Positions 10,090 to 16,647 of a stretch of 16,647 nucleotides of DNA are shown here, piece after piece; within the stretch, counting starts at the first letter, position 1, and the number at the start of each line of letters is the position of its first letter. Source of the DNA: Ophiosphaerella korrae. Its lineage: Eukaryota; Ascomycota; Dothideomycetes; Pleosporales; Phaeosphaeriaceae. The position numbers were made by a program, and so were the translations under genes. Where the stretch lies: positions 1 to 16,647 of the forward strand of contig JALNQF010000690.1 of assembly GCA_028456385.1 (NCBI GenBank). The letters are read 5' to 3'. A model generated the notes under the pieces. That model was given only the letters and a program-made list of their open reading frames with translations. It was not told the origin of the DNA and did not search any database.

Positions 10090-10491
10090 TATTATAATAG
10101 TAACAAGAGAAATTAAGATAAAACTAATTAATTTTAACTTAGATACTAACAAAGTATAAGACAAGTAGAGTAATAACTTAGATTAGAAAGTATATTATAA
10201 TTTAAACACGTAAGACGTAAAGTAATCTATAAATATATATAATAGATTAGAGTAATCTATAAAGTTATATAAATAGATTAGTAAAGGTATATAGTTAAAA
10301 GAAATATATATTATTAAGATAGTATTAGTAATCTAATCTCTAACCTAGAATACTAATACTTAATATTGTATATACAAATTAACTATTATTCTTAGTTATT
10401 ACTAATTATAATATAAGCTTTTACTATTACCTCTTAATCTACTAATACTATAAAGGATTATTAAGAAGTTAACCCTAGTAACTCTATTATA
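10090..10491 (+). repeat. 3' LTR of element 1
   Basis: It matches 3535-3966. The start is TATTATAATAGTAA, where TG has become TA, and the end is CTCTATTATA. It carries two, not three, of the internal 30-base units (10219-10248 and 10249-10279). Most differences from the 5' LTR are G-to-A or C-to-T in this copy, so this LTR is the more mutated of the two. Confidence 0.93.
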
Positions 10492-11480
10492 CTTAGCTAA
10501 AGATATAATAGTATAGGAAAGAAATAAGTAGTAGAAAAAGCTATACTATAAGATAATAGATAAAGATACCTAGTACTAAATATATAACTAGTAGAAGAAT
10601 AAGAAATTATTAACTTAGTTAGAATTATAAATAAAGTTCTAGAAGAATTATAAGAAGTAATTATATAATAATACTATAATAACCTAGTATATAAGTACTT
10701 AAAGATTATATAAACTATAGAACTAATCTAGAAAATCTATAGATTTAGTAAAATAAATAAGATAGTAATATAGTTTATTAAAGAATATGTAGATTACTAA
10801 AAAAATAAGTATAAGATATATATACTTTATAATAAAATATAAGTAATTAAGATACTAGAAGAACTATAGATAGATATTATAATAGACTTTATTATAAGAC
10901 TACTAACGTTAAAAGACTTAGTAATAGAAATAAGATATAATATAATAATAGTAATTATAGACTAATTTATAAAATATACTAAGATAGAGAAATTCTAAAG
11001 TAATTATATAGTAGAGTAGCTAGGATATATACTACTAGACGTACTAATATAGAGATATAGAATACTAAAGAGTATTATTAGTAATAAAGATAAGCTTTTT
11101 ATATCTAATTACTAGATAGCGCTACTTATAGTAATAGAGATAAAAAAGAAGCTATTAATAGCCTATTATCTATAAATAGATAGATAAATAGAATAGACTA
11201 GAATATTAAAGATATACCTAAGGATTTATAGTAATTAGAAGTAGAATAATTAGGTAATACTATTACTTATAGTATAAATAGCTAATAATAATAAGTACTT
11301 AGAAGTAATAAGTAAAATACTAAATTTTATAAACTATAAGATATACCCTAATTTATTTAAGAGAATATTATAAGGACCTAAAATAGAAGTAGTATTAGTT
11401 AGAGTAGAAGATATATAAGAACTCTATAATTAGATAAGATAGAAACTAAAAGAAGTTTAAAAATAAAGTATTTTATATAT
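10492..11480 (+). pseudogene. Element B integrase remnant
   Basis: One frame runs from the RNase H end through the integrase. The HHCC region has Tyr at the ligand positions. In the core the first Asp is intact (GAC, 10885-10887), the second is Asn (AAT, 11083-11085, in S-N-K-D), and the Glu is intact (GAA, 11191-11193), with exactly 35 codons between the last two. The block around the Glu reads I-D-R-stop-I-E and corresponds to T-D-G-Q-T-E. Stops lie at Gln and Trp positions. Its role was cDNA integration. Confidence 0.85.
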
Positions 11481-12610
11481 TAATAAAAAATAAAAAATAG
11501 TACTTTAGCTAAAAGAAGAAGATAAAGCGTATCTTTATTTAAAGAATCTATAGATAAAGTAACTTAGTAAAAGGCTAAACTATATTAAGGTTAGACTATT
11601 TTTAGTTAAAGAAGATAATAAGCTAGTTATAAAAACGCTAAAACTACTTAAAAATACTAAAGTATACTCTAAGTTCTATATAAGCTTACTAGAACTAGCT
11701 AAGTTAAAAATACTAGTATAGTAATAATTCTAATATTAGAAAGAAAAAGATAATAAGTTTAAAGTTAAAGACTTATAGAGATATTAAGAAATAGGACGTA
11801 ATACTTTCTAAAGTATATAATTTCTCTAAAAGTAGCTAGTAAAATAAAAAGGCTACTTAGTAAGTAAAAATATATAAGAACTTAAAGCTAATTTATAAAA
11901 TTATTAGTAGATACTTAAGAAAGTAAAAAATAAGTATAATATACTAAGATATATAAGATAAATAAAGCTATAGCTATAATATAATAGATATATTAATAGT
12001 AAAAAGTTTAATAATAAGCCTAACTATATAAAGCTTATAAAGTAACTTTAGTTATAATAAAATTATCTAATAAGCTAATAATAGACTAAATAGTAAAAGA
12101 AGAAGTAACTTTAATAGAAGTAGTAAAGTAGTTAAAAACTTATACTAAAACTTTATTACTTTCTTACTCTTATTCTAATACTAGGTATAAGGCTTTATAA
12201 TAAGTATACTCTTTAGTAGATTTTAATATTATTTTATTATATAGTAAATAAGTAATAATAATAGTAAGAATTTTTTTATTATTATTAACTTTTTTATAAA
12301 ACTTTTTATAAGTTTTATTAAGAGATTCTTAAGTTATACTAATATAGAGATACTTTATATAAGAATACTTAGTATACTTTAGAGTAGAATCTAGTATAGT
12401 AAAGTAAGAAATACTTAAAAGAGAATAATATAGATAAAGTATTTTAGAAATATAGTTTATAGTAAGGATTTCTAATAAGAGATAAAGTTTATAAAACTAA
12501 AAGAAAGGTAATATTATAGTAAGATAGTTTTTAACTAGAAAGTAAAGTAAACTACTTATAAGCTAGACCTAGCTAATAGAACCCTAGGCCTAAGGATAGA
12601 CTTAGTATAA
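11481..12610 (+). pseudogene. Element B chromodomain and Gln-rich tail
   Basis: In the integrase frame, a K-V-R-L-F-L-V segment near 11590 fits the GPF/Y-type region, and a chromodomain at about 11752-11935 contains L-V-K, TAA at a Trp position (11845-11847), K-G-Y, and a second Trp-position TAA (11875-11877) followed by E-L. Beyond about 11950 the same frame continues for some 220 codons with clusters of TAA/TAG that would be Gln runs, for example five in a row near 12249-12263, and few frame breaks otherwise. No known domain is recognised in the tail. It may be coding tail, 3' untranslated region, or both. Confidence 0.6.
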
Positions 12611-12623
12611 GAAAAGAGAATAG
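12611..12623 (+). other. Probable polypurine tract of element B
   Basis: The tract GAAAAGAGAATAG is followed by TATTATAATAC, the expected RIP form of an LTR start TGTTATAATAC. The same tract-plus-LTR pattern (GAGAATAG then TGTTAT) is seen at the intact junction of element C on the minus strand, which supports the call. Confidence 0.6.
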
Positions 12624-13065
12624 TATTATAATACTAAGTAGTAGGTAAGCTATTATATTATATATAATTAGGCTAGGTAATATAGTATAGTAGAATATAT
12701 AACTATTTAGTAGTAAATACTCTAGAGTAAATACTCTAAACTAAACGCTTAGAAATAAGTACTCTAAAGTAAACACTCTAGAGTAAGTACTTAGAAATAA
12801 ACGCTAGATAGTAAGTATATAGAATGTTAATAGACCTTTATAGACTATTATATTTAATTTCTTTTTTACTTCTTATTCTAATAGAGTATTATAACTAATA
12901 GTTTAATTAGATTCTTATTTACTTATTAATACTTATATACTTTATAATACTCTAATAAAAGCTAACTATTAATTAAGTTAAGTAACTAACTTATTTATTA
13001 ACCTTACTTATCTTATAAAAGCCTACTTACTCTTATTACTCTTACTTAGTTCTAAAGTTATAATA
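12624..13065 (+). repeat. Probable LTR of element B
   Basis: The left edge is set by the polypurine tract at 12611-12623. The right edge is uncertain, taken near 13065 where the sequence changes to a gag-like region. No second copy exists in the window, so the boundaries are provisional. A 14-base tandem array lies inside. Its position between an integrase end and a gag/protease start makes it look like an LTR shared between two copies in tandem. Confidence 0.45.
12712..12823 (+). repeat. 14-base tandem array in LTR B
   Basis: Seven consecutive 14-base units start at 12712, 12726, 12740, 12754, 12768, 12782 and 12796, with a weaker eighth at 12810. The approximate consensus is AGTAAATACTCTAG; variants have ACGCTTAGA in place of TACTCTAG. 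Phase is kept exactly, without indels. In an LTR such arrays are often enhancer or protein-binding repeats, but that is inference here. Confidence 0.85.
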
Positions 13066-13618
13066 CTAATATAATAAAGAAACTAGTTCTTTAATAAAAA
13101 AGATATTAAGAATTTAGCTTACTACTATCTTAAAAGACTTAGCTAAGACTACTATAGTATAGATATATAGATAGAGTATAGAGCTAAAGATAAATAGAAT
13201 TAATTTACTTAGTTTATACCTAGAACCTTTAAGTTATAAGTAATTTATCTAAAAAAGAGCTTTTCTAAAAGCTTTAGTATCTCTTTAATAAGGCTTTTAT
13301 ATAGCTATTATAAAAAACTTTTTTATTAAATTACTATAACTTCTTTTTAATCTAATAATATTTTAAAAAGACTTTAGTATAAATATATAAAAAATAAAAA
13401 GATTATAAATAGAAAGTAAAGTATTAGCTTTAAGAAAATAAATAATTTATAAAGTAACTTATGTAAGTAAAGCTATATAGTATAATAAGTCTATATATTT
13501 AAAAAAAAAGAATATACTAAAAAAAAAGTATAAGTAATAATTGATAGTAGAGCTAAAAAATACTTTATATTAAAAAAGCTTATAGTAAAATAAAAAATAA
13601 GTTATATTATAAAGAAGT
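13066..13618 (+). pseudogene. Gag/protease fragment downstream of LTR B
   Basis: The clearest part is a retropepsin motif at 13540-13554, reading I-D-S-R-A with the catalytic Asp codon (GAT) intact and Gly changed to Arg. It is followed by a F-I-L-K-K-L-like segment and is cut off at 13618 by an LTR of another family. Upstream, 13066-13535 has Lys-rich segments and Gln-position stops compatible with gag, but I could not find zinc knuckles. It may be the 5' part of an element B copy that begins with LTR B. Confidence 0.55.
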
Positions 13619-13954
13619 TATTATATAGTTACTTATTATTAACTATAAGTAACTACTAAAAGGTATTAGTAAATTAGAAGTTAATAATAAAAGCTTATAT
13701 AGGAATTAAGTAATAGGCTATAAATATTAAAAGATTTTTATAATATTAAGTATTATTACTCTTAGTTAGAGATTAGATTACTAATACTATCCTAATAATA
13801 CGTATTACTACTAACTATATACTTTTACTAATTTATTAATCTATTACTTATATCTAGTCTTAGTAACTATATATTATAGATTACTAATCTATTAATCTAT
13901 AATTAATCTTTACCTATATATATAATAGATTAAGAGATTATATTATATATCCTA
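13619..13954 (-). repeat. Truncated minus-strand LTR related to element 1
   Basis: Read on the minus strand this aligns with the 3' three quarters of the element 1 LTR: its plus-strand left end, TATTATATAGTTACT, corresponds to the reverse complement of the LTR terminus, and the segment GATTAGATTACTAATACTATC near 13770-13790 is shared with the LTR interior. It is cut at 13954 by the LTR of element C, so its own 5' end is missing. It contains no CpA or TpG that I could find, unlike the adjoining element C LTR. Confidence 0.75.
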
Positions 13955-14413
13955 TGTTATAGGCTTACTAGAGTCGACTTCTTAATAGCCTAGATAGTAT
14001 TAGTAGATTGTAAAGTAATAATAAAAACTTATATTATAATCTATAATAAGCTATAAATAATAGAAGATGTTTTATAACTATCTTTATATTGTTGCTTGTA
14101 GTTAATAATTAAATTACTAATACTATCCTAATAATATATATTGCTACTAACTATATAGTAATAATATCTTAGTAGCTTTATTACTTTATATTTACTAAGA
14201 TTACAAATTTACAAATTAATTATATAACGGCTTTGCGACTTTGTATTTACTAAGATTATAAATTTACAAATTTATTACGTATCTATATTGTAATTAGCTT
14301 CCTAGTTAGACTTATTATCTTATAAGTTGTTACCCTACTTATCTTATACTTTGTTAGTAGCTAAGCGTAGACTAATTAGTTCTATCTTAGTTTCCCTTAT
14401 TACTACTATAACA
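13955..14413 (-). repeat. 3' LTR of element C
   Basis: It has intact termini, TG at 13955-13956 and CA at 14412-14413 on the plus strand. It aligns with the reverse complement of the element 1 LTR at both ends, for example GTTACCCTACTTATCTTATA at 14328-14347 and the block before the terminus at 14370-14413, but the middle differs and has a 35-base direct repeat in place of the 30-base units. It is 459 bases, against 432 and 402 in element 1. It is a diverged subfamily of the same LTR. Confidence 0.85.
14183..14272. repeat. 35-base direct repeat pair in LTR C
   Basis: Two copies, 14183-14217 and 14238-14272, share 33 of 35 positions; both contain TTTACTAAGATTA followed by AAATTTACAAATT. The 20 bases between them include the unusually GC-rich GGCTTTGCGAC. 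The pair occupies the part of the LTR where element 1 has its 30-base units. Confidence 0.85.
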
Positions 14414-14426
14414 CTATTCTCTCTTC
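14414..14426 (-). other. Polypurine tract of element C
   Basis: On the minus strand it reads GAAGAGAGAATAG and directly precedes the LTR start TGTTAT. It matches in position and composition the tract of element 1 and the probable tract of element B. Confidence 0.8.
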
Positions 14427-15084
14427 TACGCGGCCTCTTATTTCTCTATACTAGTACTAAGGTTATTAATCCTATATCTTTGTTAATCTTTAGTTCTTTA
14501 TTACTCTCTATACTATCTTAGTCTTAGCGTAATAAACTTCTCCTTGTTGCTCGTATTGTTTGTAATAAGGTTAAGATATTCCTTTATTGTTATTATACTA
14601 AATTAGGTTTTACTTATCTTATATCTTTAAATAATAGTAAACACTATAATAAGTGTATCTTTACTAATATTTAGTATAAGTGCATTTCTTCTAAGGTTTC
14701 GCTTATAGAGTATAAGTGTTTAATTTCTATATAGTTCCTTTCTACTAAGTTATATAGGGCGAGCTGTTAATAGGGCTTAAGTGCAATTATTATTATAGCT
14801 TACTATAGCTAAGGCTAAGCGTAAGTTAACTCTTTATAAGCTAGTAGAGCTTTATTCTTGTATTAAGCGTCTTTATAAGATAAAGGCTTATAATAACGCT
14901 AAGTTATCTAAATAGTCTTGTGCCTTAGAAGCTAAATTAGATTTAGATAATGTAGTAGAGGCTGCTCTAGCTCCTATTATATTAGGCGCTCCTATTACCT
15001 CTCTATCTAGTAGTAGTATCGTTAGTTTTCTTAATTCGCTACTAGGCGTTCTAGAGGGTTTTAACTTTAGAAGTCCTCTAGTTT
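14427..15084 (-). pseudogene. Element C C-terminal tail of Pol
   Basis: About 220 codons follow the chromodomain in the same minus-strand frame, up to the polypurine tract. The first part matches the element 1 tail, including Y-Y-Y then stop then I-E-R. Many stops sit where Gln would be expected, and several Cys, His and Met codons remain intact here. No known domain is recognised. The stretch could be coding to near the end or include a 3' untranslated region. Confidence 0.5.
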
Positions 15085-15225
15085 CTTAGGGTAGTTAAGA
15101 TTATCTTCTAGTTCCTATATTTCTTCTTATAGTTATCCTTTTTTGTCTATACCTATCTATTTTACTAGATAGTAGTTCCTACTATTATAGAACTAGTATA
15201 CTAGGATTTCTTTAACTTCTTATTC
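15085..15225 (-). pseudogene. Element C chromodomain remnant
   Basis: In the integrase frame, the peptide has E-V-K-E-I-L-V, later Y-L-V-K followed by TAG at a Trp position, and an L-E-D-N-L block. It parallels the element 1 chromodomain codon by codon. It would have bound modified histone tails during target choice. Confidence 0.8.
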
Positions 15226-15479
15226 TTCTTATTCTCTATACGTATCTACTTTGTACACTAGTAGTTCTACGTTTTATAGTACTATCTTAAGTAGTACTAC
15301 GTAAAAGGTTAGGTGTATCTTTATTTTGTTTAGTAGCTTTAGTTTAAATATAACTAGCGTAACTTCTTTCTTAATTTTGTATAGTCCTATCTTAACGTAG
15401 TCTAATTTTAAGCTTAGTCTCTTGCTCTTAATATTTTTCTATACTAACTATACTTTTTCTCTCTTTCTAAATTAGGGTC

Positions 15480-16440
15480 CCTCTTTATATTTCTTGTTAT
15501 AGTACTTTACTATTTAATTATATAGGAATTCTATATCCTATCTTAATTACTTATATATATCTTTAAGTCTATTAGTAAAGTTTTCTCCTTTTAGAGACTA
15601 AGATATCTCTAGTCTTAGTATTCTATATACACTAGGGTTAAATCTATAGTTCGCAAAGAAAAGTAATACTCCTATTATCTTATTCTTTACGCTGTTGTAT
15701 GCTAACTATACTATAGGTAGTAGCTATACCTAGTTATTCTAGTTGTAATTAAGGTAGTATCTTAAGTATTGTTCTACTATCTAATTTATGCGTTCTAATT
15801 ATCTATCTATCTATAAGTAGTATACTATTAACATTATATATTTAATTCCTAATTGTACTATTATTGTTCCCTATAGTTTTAATATAAATCTTATATCTCT
15901 ATCTATAATAATCTTATCTAGTAGTCTATATTAGCTAATTATAGTTCCTAGAACCTAGTATACTATAACTTCTATTCTACTTTTCTCCTTATATAGTCTA
16001 AAGTATAAGTACTTTATAAGTTTATCTACTATTATTAGGATTCTATTATACTTAACTCCTAATATTAAGTCTTTTAACTTAGGTAGTTTTATAATAAAAT
16101 CTATTGTAATAACTCCTTATAGTTATTCTAGTACTTCTACTAGTTATAGCTTCCTATATAGTGCGTGCCTACTATACTTATTCTTTTAGTATTCTATATA
16201 ATCTTATAGTACTTCTATTACTAGTTGTCTTACTCTTAGGATATAGTAATCTCTTAGTAGTCTATCTAGTATTTTATTAATTCCTTAATATCTATATACT
16301 AGTAGTTTATAGAACTATTGTATAAATTCTCTTTATATTTTTCCTAGAATATACGTTCTTCTATAAGCTTTTGCAAGACTTTCTTTAATCTTAAGTTTCT
16401 TTATTTCTTTAAGGGCTTTTCTTATTTCTTCCTAAATCTA
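15480..16440 (-). pseudogene. Element C integrase remnant
   Basis: The HHCC region near 16180-16310 has Tyr at the four ligand positions. The catalytic triad is intact: Asp GAT 16099-16101, Asp GAT 15901-15903 (I-I-D-R-D), Glu GAA 15793-15795, with exactly 35 codons between the second Asp and Glu. The flanking peptides, such as L-K-D-L-I-L-G-V-K-Y after the first Asp, match element 1. Stops at Gln and Trp positions interrupt it. Confidence 0.9.
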
Positions 16441-16647
16441 TTTGTCTAGCTTACTACTCTTTCTTTTAAGTGTTGTAGCTATTTTAGGTGTATTTAGGAC
16501 TAAATATCTTTCTTTGTTTTTAACTAGAACTATACTAGTAGCGCTTACTTCTTTCTATAAGTCTAGTCTTCTACTAAGGGCGTCTATAAATTAGTTATCT
16601 TTCTCTTTTATATATATAATTTCTATATTAAATATTAATAGGAATTC
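16441..16647 (-). pseudogene. Element C RNase H end and linker
   Basis: The minus strand enters at the window edge in the C-terminal part of RNase H and reads the closing D-A-L-S motif at 16573-16584, followed by a linker to the integrase. The peptide closely follows the element 1 region after 7850. The rest of RNase H, RT, protease and gag lie outside the window. Confidence 0.8.

Larger units (their letters stand above)
3535..10491 (+). mobile_element. Element 1: full-length Ty3/Gypsy chromovirus, RIP-inactivated
   Basis: This is a 6957-base LTR retrotransposon: 5' LTR 3535-3966, one gag-pol reading frame about 3968-10075, polypurine tract 10076-10089, 3' LTR 10090-10491. The order gag, protease, RT, RNase H, integrase, chromodomain identifies a Ty3/Gypsy chromovirus. 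All diagnostic motifs fall in one frame, showing that almost no indels have accumulated. The frame has dozens of TAA/TAG codons and no usable start. Immediate flanks (CAAGG left, CTTAG right) do not match, so no target-site duplication is visible. Left flank is element A on the minus strand, right flank is element B on the plus strand. Element C at 13955-16647 is a close relative in the opposite orientation. Confidence 0.93.
10492..12623 (+). mobile_element. Element B: 3' part of a second plus-strand chromovirus
   Basis: Directly after the element 1 LTR the plus strand reads the end of an RNase H (L-S-Q-R-Y), then integrase, chromodomain and a long Gln-rich tail, ending at a polypurine tract and probable LTR start at 12624. 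It is a different family from elements 1 and C, as the integrase peptides differ throughout. Gag, protease, RT and most of RNase H are missing at its 5' side because element 1 abuts. CpA/TpG is nearly absent (about five in 3.1 kb including the following gag fragment). Confidence 0.8.
1..16647. other. RIP-mutated AT-rich transposon block
   Basis: The whole window is strongly AT-rich and dominated by TpA, while CpA and its complement TpG are nearly absent; C and G survive mainly as CT, CC, AC, AG and GG. This is the signature of repeat-induced point mutation, the fungal process that converts CpA to TpA in duplicated DNA. In the coding remains the changes seen are those expected: Gln and Trp codons are stops, Cys and His are Tyr, Asp is sometimes Asn, Gly is sometimes Arg, ATG is ATA. 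Only about ten ATG trinucleotides remain on the plus strand and TGA is almost absent, which explains the lack of ORFs. No host gene is visible. The organism is most likely a filamentous ascomycete with efficient RIP. Confidence 0.9.
13955..16647 (-). mobile_element. Element C: minus-strand chromovirus, runs off the window
   Basis: On the minus strand this is the 3' part of a Ty3/Gypsy chromovirus closely related to element 1: RNase H end, integrase, chromodomain, tail, polypurine tract (14414-14426) and 3' LTR (13955-14413). Its 5' half lies beyond the right edge. CpA plus TpG is far more frequent than in the rest of the window (about 50 in 2.2 kb by eye), so it has undergone less RIP. Even so, stops at Gln and Trp positions are common and no long ORF exists. 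Confidence 0.9.

Noticed and set aside
3530..10496. CAAGG and CTTAG as a target-site duplication of element 1
   Set aside because: Only two of five positions agree (C and the last G), and transitions alone cannot turn one into the other.
12712..12823. CRISPR-like array
   Set aside because: The 14-base units are directly adjacent with no spacers, and the context is a eukaryotic retrotransposon LTR.
14327..14521. A 64-codon open frame on the plus strand
   Set aside because: It starts at TTG, not ATG, and lies antisense across the LTR start, polypurine tract and tail of element C. It has no recognisable domain; its openness follows from base composition.
1..16647. Host genes, tRNA or rRNA genes
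   Set aside because: I found no cloverleaf-like or rRNA-like segment, and no coding frame outside the retrotransposon remnants on either strand.

Overview
This window looks like an AT-rich, transposon-filled block of a filamentous ascomycete (Pezizomycotina-type) genome that has been heavily mutated by repeat-induced point mutation (RIP). CpA and TpG dinucleotides are almost absent, TpA is everywhere, ATG is nearly gone, and every recognisable coding frame is full of TAA/TAG while frame and motif spacing are kept. I see no host gene, tRNA, rRNA or CRISPR array. The species cannot be named from the sequence.

Layout. (1) 1-3534, minus strand: 3' part of an old Ty3/Gypsy chromovirus, here 'element A' (RNase H, integrase, chromodomain, then a tandem repeat and a probable 3' non-coding end). 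(2) 3535-10491, plus strand: a full-length Ty3/Gypsy chromovirus, 'element 1', with two LTRs, a single gag-pol frame, a polypurine tract and a C-terminal chromodomain. (3) 10492-13618, plus strand: remains of another chromovirus family, 'element B', in the order integrase, chromodomain, long Gln-rich tail, polypurine tract, probable LTR, gag/protease fragment. (4) 13619-13954, minus strand: a truncated LTR related to that of element 1. (5) 13955-16647, minus strand: 'element C', a close relative of element 1, with its 3' LTR, polypurine tract, tail, chromodomain, integrase and the end of RNase H; it continues beyond the window.

All coding regions are pseudogenes. Gln codons (CAA/CAG) and Trp codons (TGG) became stops, Cys and His codons became Tyr, and ATG became ATA. 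Indels are rare: in all four integrases the second catalytic Asp position and the Glu position are separated by exactly 35 codons, and in element 1 all domains from gag to chromodomain lie in one frame over about 6 kb. Residual CpA+TpG differs strongly between layers: very low in A, B and the truncated LTR, intermediate in element 1, clearly higher in C. I read this as a relative order of arrival or of exposure to RIP.

The main curiosities are this layering with its sharp step at 13955, the mismatched flanks of element 1 (different elements on opposite strands, no target-site duplication), LTR-internal tandem repeats that differ between families, and the conserved long protein tails after the chromodomains. 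All dinucleotide counts and identities quoted are by-eye estimates.
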